The translations under genes and the position numbers were made by a program. From Megasphaera sp. NM10 (GTDB taxonomy: Bacteria; Bacillota; Negativicutes; Veillonellales; Megasphaeraceae), in contig NZ_APHY01000022.1 in NCBI RefSeq assembly GCF_000417505.1, positions 34 to 64,033 on the forward strand: a stretch of DNA of 64,000 nt. The letters run 5' to 3'. Shown here one piece after another: positions 46,089-55,046 of this stretch (positions are counted from its first letter, which is position 1; every line of letters begins with the position of its first letter). The notes beneath the pieces are model-generated. The model saw only the letters and a program-made list of their open reading frames with translations. It ran no database searches and had not been told where the DNA came from.

Positions 46089-46421
46089 TTATATCAATTT
46101 ATTTTGCTTGGCAATTTCAGCGACTGCTTCGATAGAAAGTTTCATGTACCGGGCAATTTGCTCAAAGGATAGACCATCTTTAATCATTTCGAGCGCTGCT
46201 TCCCGGTCTTTCCGTTCAGAATTTCGTTTTTCTTGCTCAACGCCTTTTTTTATGCCCTTTTTTATGCCTTTTTCTATACCCTTTTCCAAGCCTTTTTCCA
46301 TGGCTCTTTCATAGAGTCCTTCACCTAAGTTGCACATAGTCGTGACATCCTTCTTCCCTTTAGCCGTCAAATCAATGTCATATTCATCATGTAAGGCTGT
46401 CAGTAGATCTTCTGATTTCAT
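46089..46421 (-). pseudogene. C-terminal fragment of an Rpn-family nuclease/transposase
   Basis: The 110-residue frame resembles only the tail of Rpn/PD-(D/E)XK transposase-like proteins: LLTALHDEYDIDLTAKGKKD, MCNLGEGLYERAMEKGLE, then a degenerate Lys-Gly repeat (EKGIEKGIKKGIKKGVEQ) and a small HTH-like end (GLSFEQIARYMKLSIEAVAE). The N-terminal nuclease domain with its catalytic residues is absent. It may be a decayed gene or a stand-alone short form. AT content is higher than in neighbouring genes, which fits acquired DNA. Confidence 0.6.
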
Positions 46422-46503
46422 CTTTTTGATTTAACCTCATTGTAGCAAATACCCCCACTTTGTATAACACGAATAAGGTGTCGTCTTATGATTTTCCATA
46501 TAC

Positions 46504-46596
46504 AAAAGGGACCTGCCACGACGGTATGGCAAGTCCCTTCAGGATATCAAGATTTCAGCCACGAACCACTAGCCACTAATTACTAACTGCTAGCCC
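46504..46596 (-). terminator. Malic enzyme terminator with adjoining repeat
   Basis: The stem GGGACTTGCCA with TGGCAGGTCCC, followed by TTTTG, is at 46504-46539. Between it and the malic enzyme stop are heptamer units (CACGAAC CACTAGC CACTAAT TACTAACTGCTAG). Confidence 0.7.
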
Positions 46597-47850
46597 CTAC
46601 CCGTGGATCAAGTCGAGCATGGCGTGGAGTTTGTCGATGGTGTCTGCCGCTTCCTGGCGGACTTCTTCCGGGTCGCGGGTGATGCGGGCGACGCCGCTTT
46701 CCATGGCAGCTTTGGCGACGGCTGCGGCGACGGCCGGAGCGACGCGTTGGTCGAAGGCGTCGGGGATGACGTGGTCTTCGGCCAGTTCGTCATCGCCGAC
46801 CAGGGAGGCGATGGCGTAAGACGCAGCCAGTTTCATGTCTTCGTTGATGCTGCGGGCCCGGACGGCCAGGGCGCCGCGGAAGATACCCGGGAAGACCATG
46901 ACGTTGTTGATCTGATTCGGTGCATCCGACCGGCCAGTGCCGACGACTTTGGCACCGGCCGCTTTGGCAGAGGCGTAGTCCGTTTCCGGGATGGGGTTGG
47001 CCATGGCGAAGACGACGGCATCGTCGGCCATGGCCTGGATGATTTCCTTAGTAAAAATATGCGGTGCCGATACGCCTAGGAGGAGGTCGGCCCCTTTGAC
47101 GGCATCAGCCAGGGTCCCGTGGGCATGGGACGGATTGGTCAGGGATGCCAGTTCCGCCTGGACCGGGTTCAGCCCTTCCATGCCAGCGTAGAGAATCCCC
47201 GGACGGTCGACCATGGTGACGTTCCGAGCTCCGGCGCGGACCAGGAGGCGGCCGATGGAAGCGCCGGCAGCCCCTGCCCCATTGATGACGATGCGGGCTG
47301 TCTTCAAGTCCTTATGGACATAGCGGAAGGCACCGATGACGCCGGCCAGGGCGGCAATGGCCGTGCCGTGCTGGTCATCATGGAAGACAGGGATGTCCAT
47401 TTCCCGTTTCAAGGTCTGTTCGATTTCATAGCATTTCGGCGAAGCAATATCTTCCAGGTTGATACCGGCGAAAGACGGCTGCAAACGCTTTACCGTTTCG
47501 ATGAATTCTTTCGGGTCCTTCGTATCCAGACAGATAGGTACGGCATTGACGCCGCCAAAGACCTTGAAGAGAATGGATTTCCCTTCCATGACCGGCATGG
47601 CAGCTTCCGGGCCGATGTCGCCCAGGCCGAGGACGCGGGTCCCGTCCGATACGACGGCGATCATATTGCCACGGCAGGTCAAGTCGAAAGACAAATCCGG
47701 GTCCTTAGTGATTTCCCGGCACGGCTGGGCAACGCCAGGCGTATAGAGAATACTCAGGTCGTCGTGGGTCTTGAGGACTTCCCGGGGAATGGTTTCAATA
47801 ACGCCGTGTTTGCCGCGGCGGATTTTCATGGCTTCTTCATCGAAATTCAT
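46597..47850 (-). CDS. NAD(P)-dependent malic enzyme
   Basis: This enzyme converts malate to pyruvate and CO2 with reduction of NAD(P). The 417-residue short bacterial form has LYTPGVAQPCREI near residue 35, DIASPKCYEIEQTL, the metal-binding VFHDDQHGTAIA, a Rossmann GAGAAGASIGRLL and FAMANPIPE. Cofactor preference is not clear from the sequence. It lies 26 bases downstream of the aldehyde dehydrogenase gene, so both may share a transcript. Confidence 0.95.
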   Translation of the reverse strand: MNFDEEAMKIRRGKHGVIETIPREVLKTHDDLSILYTPGVAQPCREITKDPDLSFDLTCRGNMIAVVSDGTRVLGLGDIGPEAAMPVMEGKSILFKVFGGVNAVPICLDTKDPKEFIETVKRLQPSFAGINLEDIASPKCYEIEQTLKREMDIPVFHDDQHGTAIAALAGVIGAFRYVHKDLKTARIVINGAGAAGASIGRLLVRAGARNVTMVDRPGILYAGMEGLNPVQAELASLTNPSHAHGTLADAVKGADLLLGVSAPHIFTKEIIQAMADDAVVFAMANPIPETDYASAKAAGAKVVGTGRSDAPNQINNVMVFPGIFRGALAVRARSINEDMKLAASYAIASLVGDDELAEDHVIPDAFDQRVAPAVAAAVAKAAMESGVARITRDPEEVRQEAADTIDKLHAMLDLIHG

Positions 47851-47876
47851 GACGCTAAAACTCCTCCTATAACTGT

Positions 47877-49288
47877 TTATGCATAAAAAATGGCCTGGGG
47901 TTCTGTAAATTCCAACATCCCATCTTTGCCGCCTTCACGGCCGATACCACTGTCCTTAAAGCCGCCGAAAGGCGCTGTGACGTCGCGCGGGCTGTCGTTG
48001 ACGTAGACGTTGCCCGACAAAACGGCTGCTGCCACCTTCGAGGCTTCTTCCTTGTCCGGTCCCCAGACGGCAGCGTTGAGGCCATAAGGCGTATCGTTGG
48101 CAATGGCCAGGGCTTCGTCGGCGGTATCATAAGCGATGACGCTGAGGACGGGGCCGAAGATTTCTTCGCGGGCAATGGTCATGTCATTGGTTACGTCCGT
48201 AAAGATGACAGGCTTGACATAGTAACCGTGGTCCGGCGCATCCGGACGGCCGCCAGCCAGAAGTGTCGCCCCTTCTTCCAGGCCCTTGGCGATGTAGGCA
48301 TCGACGGTCTGCCACTGGTCATACGATGCGACAGGACCGATTTTCGTCGTTTCCAGAGCCGGGTCGCCTACGGTATATTCCGGCAGTATCTTCAGCATGA
48401 GCTGTTCAATCTGTTCCTTGTCATCCCGCGGATGATCAGGCGCGACAGGGCCGTACAGGTCTGGCCACTGTTGAGGAAAATGGAATTGAAGCACATGCGG
48501 ATAGCCTTTTCGTAGTCCGCCCCCTTCAAGAGGACGAAAGGCGACTTGCCGCCCAGTTCCATACTGATGCGCTTCATCGAAGCTAAGGCGCGCTGAGATA
48601 CCTTGATGCCGGCTGCCGTCGACCCCGTAAAGGATACCATGGCGATATTCGGGTCGTCGCAGATGGCATTGCCGACCTGGCTGCCCCGGCCGGCGACGAG
48701 ATTGAAGACGCCTTTGGGGAAACCGGCCTGGTCAAAGGCTTCGGCCAGGTAGTACGCCGTCACCGGCGTGTGCTGACTCGGCTTGAGGACGACTGTCGCC
48801 CCGACGAGCAAGGCCGGTACGACTTTCTGGATAATCTGCCCTAAAGGATAATTCCACGGCGTGATACAGCCGATGACACCCAAAGGCCGGCGGTAGACGA
48901 CGGATTGGGACAGATGTTCGACCAGTGGCAATTCCGGTGCCAAGTCGATATACGACTGGGTCCGCACGAACTGGTAGCCAATATGGTTGGTCCTGGCAAA
49001 GGCTACAGGCGCCCCTAATTCCTTGACGACGGCGTCGACGAACTGCGGTTCCAATCTGATCATCTGGACCAGCAGGTTCTTTATGAAGGTGATGCGGTCT
49101 TCCAGCGGCATAGCCGACCAGGCCGGGAAAGCTTTGGCAGCCGCCTGGGCAGCGGCAGCGACATCATCGGCACCAGCCGCGGCGACAGTGGCGAAGATTT
49201 CTTTCGTCGCCGGATTTTCTACGTCAATATATTGGCCAGACAAGGGCGCAACCCACTGGCCATCGATATATAGTTTTTTCAAATCCAT
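47877..49288 (-). CDS. NAD(P)-dependent aldehyde dehydrogenase (frameshifted)
   Basis: This ALDH-family protein would be about 470 residues after repair. Motifs: ITPWNYPLGQ (cofactor Asn and Trp), FTGSTAAGIKVSQRA, the general-base Glu in SMELGGKSPF, and the catalytic Cys in NSGQTCTALSRLII. The frame breaks at about 48430; the correct continuation is PRDDKEQIEQLMLK, reached by adding one C (CCG CGG), and runs to GFKDSGIGREGG. Substrate unknown. It has its own promoter and sits upstream of malic enzyme. Confidence 0.9.
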
Positions 49289-49322
49289 GAAATTACCCCC
49301 TTTTACTCGAGATTATTCTTTA

Positions 49323-49351
49323 ATTATAGAGATAAGTCATTGATTATGCAA
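49323..49351 (-). promoter_or_regulatory. Promoter of the aldehyde dehydrogenase-malic enzyme pair
   Basis: TTGCAT (49346-49351) and TATAAT (49323-49328) are 17 bp apart, about 35 bp ahead of the start. Confidence 0.65.
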
Positions 49352-49360
49352 GTCGGGGAA

Positions 49361-49393
49361 AAAAATAGACTGCCTAAAAGGCAGTCTATTTTT
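49361..49393 (-). terminator. brnQ terminator
   Basis: The stem AAATAGACTGCC with GGCAGTCTATTT and a T run lies about 40 bases past the brnQ stop, next to a remnant GCGCCCCCTACA end. Confidence 0.8.
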
Positions 49394-49430
49394 AGTGGCG
49401 CCCCCTACAGACTCCATACCACAAACTATC

Positions 49431-50753
49431 TTATTTCGCTTCGGCTTCTACGGGTTCTGAGGCGGATACGAAATGACCGATGATGGAGCCGCCGATGAGG
49501 CCGATGATAAAGGGGACGATCCAGCCGAAACCGTATGTGGACAGGGGCGTAGCGGCGACGATGGCTTTAGCAAAGCCCAGGCTGCTCAGACCCGGCAGGG
49601 ATTCCAAAAGGGCGAAGAGCGTGACCAGGTAGACAGAGCCTTTGTAAGCACCGTTGTTGGGCATGAAGCGGCCGATGATGCCCAGGACCAGGAGGGCCAG
49701 GCACGGCGGATAGCAGACGCCGAAAATCCAGCCGATGTAGGTGACGATACCGTCGACGCCGAGGAGGGCCGTCAGGGCCGACAAGATGCAGCAGGCGACG
49801 GCGACTTGCTTATAGCTGATGCGGTTGCCCGTAGCCGTGCTGGTGAATTCGGCAACGGCGGCAATCTGACCGATGGCTGTCGTCAGGCAGGCCAGGACGA
49901 CGGCGATGCCCATGGGAACCATGACCCACGTGCCGACGCGCTGGATGATGGCGACCAGGAGTTCCGCACGGCCGATGTTCTGCGCATAGTCACCGCTGAC
50001 GCAGGCGCCCATGTAGAGCAGGCTGCCGTAAATGATGAGCAGCAGGACGAAGGAAACGATGCCACAGTAGATGAGCACTTTATTGCGCTGGCCGACGGTC
50101 GTATAGCCCTTGCCGTAAATGGAGCTGATGAAGACAGCTGCCATGATGAAGCTGACCAGGACGTCGCCCGTGTTATAGCCGCCGAGGAAGGCATTGACGA
50201 AGGGATGGTCCACAGCCGGAGCGACGGGTGTCCCCAGGGGATTGAAGATGCCGACGAAGGCGACGATGACCAGGATCAGGGCCAGGAGCGGCGTCAGGTA
50301 TTTGCCCATGCGGTCCATGACGTTGTTCTGGTCGGCAACAAAGAAGAAGCTGATGACGAAATAGGCGATGACCAGCGGGATGAACGGTGCTGCCGGCAGG
50401 TTGCCCTGGATGCCGAGCTGGATGGCCGTCGCACACGTACGGGGAATGGAAACGAAGGTACAGACCAGCATGAGGGCTGCCAGGAGGACGTTATACGTAT
50501 TCTTCCCTACCCGTTCAGTAATGGAGTGGACGTCGCCGTTGAGGCCGATGACGATGAGCGTGAAGATAGGAAGAAAAATACCCGAAAAGGTCAGGCCAGC
50601 CAGGCCGGACAGGAAATCGCTGCCGCTGTTCAAACCGAGCTGGGGCGGGAAAATCAAATTGCCGGCGCCAAAATAGGTGGCAAAGAAGGCGAATCCCAGG
50701 ATGAGCACATCCAGCCCCCGGATAGCCTTGCCGCCAGAAGAGTTGTTGTTCAT
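49431..50753 (-). CDS. BrnQ/LIVCS-family amino acid transporter under SAM control
   Basis: The 440-residue, 12-helix inner-membrane protein is of the branched-chain amino acid:cation symporter family. The family opening GFAFFATYFGAGNLIFPPQL is clear near residue 18. Its leader is a SAM-I riboswitch, so expression should rise when S-adenosylmethionine is low. That regulation argues that the substrate is methionine rather than, or besides, Leu/Ile/Val; this is inference from context. It is monocistronic. Confidence 0.9.
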   Translation of the reverse strand: MNNNSSGGKAIRGLDVLILGFAFFATYFGAGNLIFPPQLGLNSGSDFLSGLAGLTFSGIFLPIFTLIVIGLNGDVHSITERVGKNTYNVLLAALMLVCTFVSIPRTCATAIQLGIQGNLPAAPFIPLVIAYFVISFFFVADQNNVMDRMGKYLTPLLALILVIVAFVGIFNPLGTPVAPAVDHPFVNAFLGGYNTGDVLVSFIMAAVFISSIYGKGYTTVGQRNKVLIYCGIVSFVLLLIIYGSLLYMGACVSGDYAQNIGRAELLVAIIQRVGTWVMVPMGIAVVLACLTTAIGQIAAVAEFTSTATGNRISYKQVAVACCILSALTALLGVDGIVTYIGWIFGVCYPPCLALLVLGIIGRFMPNNGAYKGSVYLVTLFALLESLPGLSSLGFAKAIVAATPLSTYGFGWIVPFIIGLIGGSIIGHFVSASEPVEAEAK

Positions 50754-50807
50754 GAAAATACCCCCTAAGAATGATTGAATGATGTGAAAATAAGTACATA
50801 ATACGCC

Positions 50808-50945
50808 AAAAGAAAAGAGGCGCTGCCTCCAAGCTGCGCCTCAGTCATAATGATATCTTTCAGGAATAGCCTGTAGGAATTGGCACCTTACCTTAGGCAG
50901 GTTGCCGCAGCGTCATCGGGCCCGTCCCTCAGCTGCTCTCGATAT
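50808..50945 (-). ncRNA. SAM-I riboswitch (S-box) with terminator
   Basis: The minus strand shows the S-box core in order: GAGAGCAGCTGAGGGAC, GGCCCGATGA, CGGCAACC, AAGGTGCCAATTCC, and the closing GAAAGATAT, with P1 formed by ATATC and GATAT (50941-50945, 50852-50856). A terminator stem GAGGCGC with GCGCCTC (50817-50842) and a T-rich tail follow. Bound SAM would favour termination before brnQ. Confidence 0.93.
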
Positions 50946-50974
50946 AACTTATGAAATTTGTCTGTATTGGTGTT

Positions 50975-51003
50975 ATTTTATAAAATTTTTAACGACTTGT
51001 CAA
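50975..51003 (-). promoter_or_regulatory. brnQ promoter
   Basis: TTGACA (50998-51003) and TAAAAT (50975-50980) are 17 bp apart and start transcription about 20-30 nt before the SAM aptamer. Confidence 0.75.
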
Positions 51004-51026
51004 TGTATTTATTTTGATTTAACGTT

Positions 51027-51659
51027 TTACTTCTGACAACTGGGACAAAGGTCAGCCAAAAAGCAGTTGTCGCATAAAGGCTTGCGGGCTTTGCAGACCC
51101 GGCGGCCATGCCAGATGAGCCAATGATGGGCCCGGCTCCACCATTCCTTGGGAATGGCCTTCTGCAGGCCCTTTTCGACTTCCAGCGGCGTCGTCCCTTG
51201 GGCCAGCTGCAGACGGTTGGACACACGGAAGACGTGGGTATCGACAGCAATGGCCGGCGTATTGAACAAAATACTGACCAGGACATTGGCCGTCTTGCGG
51301 CCGACGCCGGGCAGTTTCACCAGCTCATCGAAAGTCTGCGGCACTTGGCCATGATATTTTTCACAAAGGATGGCACAGTTGGCCAGGATATTCTTGGCCT
51401 TGCTGCGATAGAGGCCGCAGGTCCGTATCTTTTCTTCCAGTCCCGCTGTCCCCAGGGTCAGCATCTTTTCCGGCGTGTTATATTCCGGGAACATGCCGGC
51501 CGTCACGATATTGACCCGTTCATCCGTACATTGGGCCGACAAGATGACGGCAATCATCAATTCAAAAGGAGAATTATAGTGCAGAGCCGGTTTCATGATA
51601 CCGTACTGGTCCTGGAACCGCTGCAGCATTTCATCTTTTACTTTCTTGGAAATAGCCAT
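51027..51659 (-). CDS. nth: Endonuclease III
   Basis: Nth is the DNA glycosylase/AP lyase for oxidised pyrimidines. The 210-residue protein has the HhH motif LPGVGRKTANVLV with the catalytic Lys, the catalytic Asp in AVDTHVFRVSNRL, and the Fe-S loop CKARKPLCDNCFLADLC (C-x6-C-x2-C-x5-C). Its start is one base from the larE stop, so it is the tail of a pncB-ADPRG-larE-nth run. Confidence 0.96.
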   Translation of the reverse strand: MAISKKVKDEMLQRFQDQYGIMKPALHYNSPFELMIAVILSAQCTDERVNIVTAGMFPEYNTPEKMLTLGTAGLEEKIRTCGLYRSKAKNILANCAILCEKYHGQVPQTFDELVKLPGVGRKTANVLVSILFNTPAIAVDTHVFRVSNRLQLAQGTTPLEVEKGLQKAIPKEWWSRAHHWLIWHGRRVCKARKPLCDNCFLADLCPSCQK

Positions 51660-51660
51660 A

Positions 51661-52494
51661 TCACTTTACTTCCTCATCAGTATGGATTACGTCGTTCAGG
51701 CTGCCCATTTCATAGCCGCCCAAATCGAGGGTGACGTACGTAAAGCCCGTATCCTTGATGGCCCGGACGATTTCCTCCCGATGAGCCAGGACCGACGGGA
51801 TTTCATCGACGGCGACTTCGATGCGGGCTACATCGCCGTGATAGCGGACGCGCAGGGACCCCTGGACGTAAGGCGCTACGGCGGCTTCGGCCGCATCGAT
51901 CTGAGCCAGGCGGTGCGGCGTCAGTTCCACGCCATACGGGACGCGGCTGGCCAGGCAGGCAGCGCTCTGCTTATTCCAGGTCTGGAGGCCGAATTCCTTC
52001 GACAAAGCCCGGATATCCGCCTTGGCCAGGCCTGCTTCGATCATCGGGCTGCGGACGGCGTCGGATAATTCCTGCAGGGCTTTCATACCCGGCCGGTAAT
52101 CACCGAGGTCATCGACATTCCCCCCGTCGACGACCCACTGATAGCCTTCGGCCTTGGCCAGGGCCACGAGCGACGTAAAGCGTATTTTCTTGCAGATATA
52201 GCAGCGATCTGGCGGATTCTGGACGAAGTCCGGGTCCTCGAATTCCGTCGAATGGGCCAGGCGGTGTTCGACGCCGATAACCTTGGCCATGGCCTTGGCA
52301 TCAGCCGCTTCACTGCCCGGCAGGGTCGCCGAAACGGCCGTCACGGCCAGGACCCGGTCCCCCAGAGCCTGGTGAGCCGCATAGGTCAGGAAGGTGCTGT
52401 CGACGCCGCCGGAAAAGCCGACGACGACACTGCCCATGTCCTTTAAGATCTGCTGGAGTTTTTCATATTTCTTGCTTGTCTCTGTTGAAATCAA
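51661..52494 (-). CDS. larE: LarE-type ATP-dependent sacrificial sulfur transferase
   Basis: LarE adds sulfur to a nicotinate-derived mononucleotide while building the nickel-pincer cofactor of lactate racemase. Seen: the PP-loop GFSGGVDSTFLTY near residue 22, CYICKKIRFTSLVALA near 95, and SAACLASRVPYG near 165, the region that holds the sacrificial Cys in characterised LarE. I chose the TTG at 52494, which follows GAGGGGG at 7 bases (277 residues); it overlaps the upstream gene by 32 bases. LarB, LarC and LarA are not in the window, so lactate racemase maturation is not proven. Confidence 0.85.
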   Translation of the reverse strand: MISTETSKKYEKLQQILKDMGSVVVGFSGGVDSTFLTYAAHQALGDRVLAVTAVSATLPGSEAADAKAMAKVIGVEHRLAHSTEFEDPDFVQNPPDRCYICKKIRFTSLVALAKAEGYQWVVDGGNVDDLGDYRPGMKALQELSDAVRSPMIEAGLAKADIRALSKEFGLQTWNKQSAACLASRVPYGVELTPHRLAQIDAAEAAVAPYVQGSLRVRYHGDVARIEVAVDEIPSVLAHREEIVRAIKDTGFTYVTLDLGGYEMGSLNDVIHTDEEVK

Positions 52495-53302
52495 AAGAGT
52501 TCCCCCTCGAACCAATATAGTTTTCATAGAACTGTCGAATGACACCCTTCATTTCTTCGTCACCGACATATGGCAGGGCCTGCTGCCACAAGGCATCGGG
52601 CACGCCATAATAGGCTTCGGCAATGCTGCCGGCAATGGCTGCCTGCGTATCCGTATCGCCGTTGAGCCAAATCGCCTTGCGGATCGTATCTTCATAGTCC
52701 GTCCCTTCCAGGAAACATTCGATGGCTTCTGGCACACTATCGTCCGTCGTGCAGGTAAAGCCATAAGACGGCCGTATCTGGGCCAGTGTCCGGGACAGAT
52801 CATAGAAATGCGACCGCAGATATGCGGCAATCGCCTCTTTCTCCTTCCCCTGCCGGGCCAGGAAGATAGCCGACGCCACGGCAATGGCACCCTTGATGGC
52901 TTGGGGATGGTCATGGCTGACGACGGCTGTCAGCTCTGCCAGCGCCTGGGCTTCCTCCAGAGTATCGGCAATCCAGCCAGCCGGGCTGACGCGCATAGCC
53001 GCCCCATTGCCATAGCTGCCGTAAGCCGGTGCCTCGTCGGCCAGGAACCAGCGGCGGAACAGGCCGCCAAAACCGGCGTCGGGATATTTCCGGCACCAGT
53101 AGCGGAGCTGGCGCCGCAAGGGTTCGATATAGCCGCAGCAGGATGCCTTCCCCTCCATCAGGGCTGCCGCTACGGCTACAGTCGTCACCGTATCATCGGT
53201 AAAACGGCTGTTTTTAACGAATAAAGGAAAATCCAGGGATTCCGCGGTTTCATCGAATTCATAGATGGAGCCGGCAATATCGCCGATGATAGCTCCCTTC
53301 AT
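52463..53302 (-). CDS. ADP-ribosylglycohydrolase family protein
   Basis: The 279-residue protein has the family's metal-binding segments: GDIAGSIYEF at the N-terminus, SRFTDDTVTTVAVAAALM (about residue 32), and WLNGDTDTQAAIAGSIAEAY (about 220). Members remove ADP-ribose from proteins or small molecules such as dinitrogenase reductase, or act on related N-glycosides. It is flanked by pncB and larE, both tied to nicotinate nucleotides, so a role in pyridine-nucleotide turnover is plausible. Confidence 0.9.
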   Translation of the reverse strand: MKGAIIGDIAGSIYEFDETAESLDFPLFVKNSRFTDDTVTTVAVAAALMEGKASCCGYIEPLRRQLRYWCRKYPDAGFGGLFRRWFLADEAPAYGSYGNGAAMRVSPAGWIADTLEEAQALAELTAVVSHDHPQAIKGAIAVASAIFLARQGKEKEAIAAYLRSHFYDLSRTLAQIRPSYGFTCTTDDSVPEAIECFLEGTDYEDTIRKAIWLNGDTDTQAAIAGSIAEAYYGVPDALWQQALPYVGDEEMKGVIRQFYENYIGSRGNSFDFNRDKQEI

Positions 53303-53314
53303 GGAATCATCTCC

Positions 53315-54766
53315 CTAAAAGAAATGAGCCGATTCTTCTTTCAAGACTTTATCGCGCAAAGCCGACAGCTTGCTGCTGCGCTGGACCCACATTTCTTCCG
53401 GGTTGACCAGGCGCAGGTATTCGGGCCACAAAGTCTGGACCTGCTGGTCTGCATAGGCCATGATGGTTTTGAGGTCCGGTTTCTGATAGACCAGTTCGCC
53501 TTTCTGGAAAATAGGGAAGAGCATCTTCTGGACACGGTAAGTCCCGCCAGGAATCGTCCGCGAGCGCCACGGTGCCTTATCGCTCTGGAGGAGCAGGTCT
53601 TTCGATTCGTCAATGCTTTCACCTTCGAGGATGATGATGTCAGCTTTCATTTTCCCCGTATCTTTATCGTAAATGCGCAGGACGTTCTTCAGGCCCGGAT
53701 TGGAAATCTTTTCGGCATTGTCGCTCATCTTGATCTTCGGCACGAATTTGCCATCGTCATACTGGCCGACGAGTTTGAAGACGCCGCCCAGGGACGGACT
53801 GTCCTTGGCCGTAATCAAGTTCGTGCCGACACCCCAGGAGTTGATGGCGCAGCCCTGGGCTTTCAATTCGGAAATGAGGTTTTCATCGAGGTCATTCGAG
53901 GCCGCAATGATGGCATCCGGGAAGCCTGCATCGGCAAACATCTTATGGGCTTCTTTCGATAAATAAGCCAGGTCGCCGCTATCCAGGCGGATACCATAAG
54001 CCTTGGGCAGGGTGCCGGCAGCCTTCATTTCCTTGAAGATCGTAATGGCATCGGGGACGCCCTGTTTCAGCGTATTATATGTATCGGCCAGGAGGATGAG
54101 GTTGTTCGGGTACTGGCGGGCATAGGCGCGGAAAGCTTCCAGTTCCGACGAGAAGCTCATGACCCAGCTGTGAGCCATGGTCCCTAAGACGGGCATGCCG
54201 AATTTGGCGCCAGCCAGGACGTTGCTGGTCCCGTTAAAGCCGCCGATCATGGCCGAACGGGCGCCGTAAACACCGGCCGATTTCCCCTGGGCCCGGCGCA
54301 GGCCGAATTCCATGAGGTTGTCCTTACCAGCCACCGTCCGGACGCGGCGAGCCTTGGTGGCAATGAGGCTTTCATGGTTCATGATCATGGACATGCACGT
54401 TTCTAACAGTAAGGCTTCGTCCTTCTTGGTCTGGACGCGCAGGAGCACTTCCTGAGGAAAGGCGACGGTCCCTTCGGGCATGGCATAGATGTCGCCCGTA
54501 AAGCGCAGGTCTTTCAGGTAATCGAGGAATTTGTCCTGGAAAAAACCGGTGCTCTTCAGATAGGCCAGGTCGTCGTCACTGAAATGTATATTGTGTACAT
54601 AATCGATGAGATGTTCCAGCCCGGCCACGACCGTATAGCCCCCCTGGAAGGGATTGGTCCGGTAATAGCGGTCAAACACGCATTGCTGTTCGTGCTTGCC
54701 TTCAAAAAATAAGCCCTGCATCATGGTCAACTGGTACAGGTCGGTCAATAACGCTTTCGTATACAA
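53315..54766 (-). CDS. pncB: Nicotinate phosphoribosyltransferase
   Basis: PncB makes nicotinate mononucleotide from nicotinic acid and PRPP, the Preiss-Handler salvage entry. The 483-residue product matches the longer Gram-positive type: LTDLYQLTMMQGLFFEG at the start, GLRRAQGKSAGVYGARSAMI near 155, HSWVMSF, and IRLDSGDLAYLSKEA. The start is TTG at 54766 with GGAGG 9 bases upstream. A promoter with TATAAT lies about 40 bp before it. Confidence 0.94.
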   Translation of the reverse strand: MYTKALLTDLYQLTMMQGLFFEGKHEQQCVFDRYYRTNPFQGGYTVVAGLEHLIDYVHNIHFSDDDLAYLKSTGFFQDKFLDYLKDLRFTGDIYAMPEGTVAFPQEVLLRVQTKKDEALLLETCMSMIMNHESLIATKARRVRTVAGKDNLMEFGLRRAQGKSAGVYGARSAMIGGFNGTSNVLAGAKFGMPVLGTMAHSWVMSFSSELEAFRAYARQYPNNLILLADTYNTLKQGVPDAITIFKEMKAAGTLPKAYGIRLDSGDLAYLSKEAHKMFADAGFPDAIIAASNDLDENLISELKAQGCAINSWGVGTNLITAKDSPSLGGVFKLVGQYDDGKFVPKIKMSDNAEKISNPGLKNVLRIYDKDTGKMKADIIILEGESIDESKDLLLQSDKAPWRSRTIPGGTYRVQKMLFPIFQKGELVYQKPDLKTIMAYADQQVQTLWPEYLRLVNPEEMWVQRSSKLSALRDKVLKEESAHFF

Positions 54767-54880
54767 GATAACTCGCCTCCAAAAAGTAGTTATTCCTATT
54801 ATACATCAGTTAACGATAAAGGAACAACGAATTACCGATTTTGCATACATCGCAAAATTCTATACGGACTTAGCATGACA

Positions 54881-54912
54881 AAATAGGCTGTCGCACGTGC
54901 GACAGCCTATTT
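54881..54912 (-). terminator. Terminator after the transketolase genes
   Basis: A perfect palindromic stem AAATAGGCTGTCGCAC with GTGCGACAGCCTATTT lies between the transketolase and pncB transcripts. Confidence 0.75.
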
Positions 54913-54916
54913 CATC

Positions 54917-55045
54917 GTAGGGGCCGTCCCAAAGGGCGGCCCTTTCTGGTCCATTGTTAGCGGATGGTATTAAATTTAACCTCTCCGGCCTTTCAGGCCA
55001 CCTCCCCTCTCAAGGGGAGGCTGCGAGTCACGAACCACGAGCCAC
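54917..55045. repeat. Composite repeat: half MITE end, two-hairpin unit, heptamer units
   Basis: In order: GTAGGGGCCGTCCC with AAGGGCGGCC (54917-54947), a GTTAGCGGATGG...TTAAATTTAA stretch, the two-hairpin unit at 54978-55021 nearly identical to 17509-17551, and CACGAACCACGAGCCAC beside the transketolase stop. Confidence 0.6.
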
Positions 55046-55046
55046 T

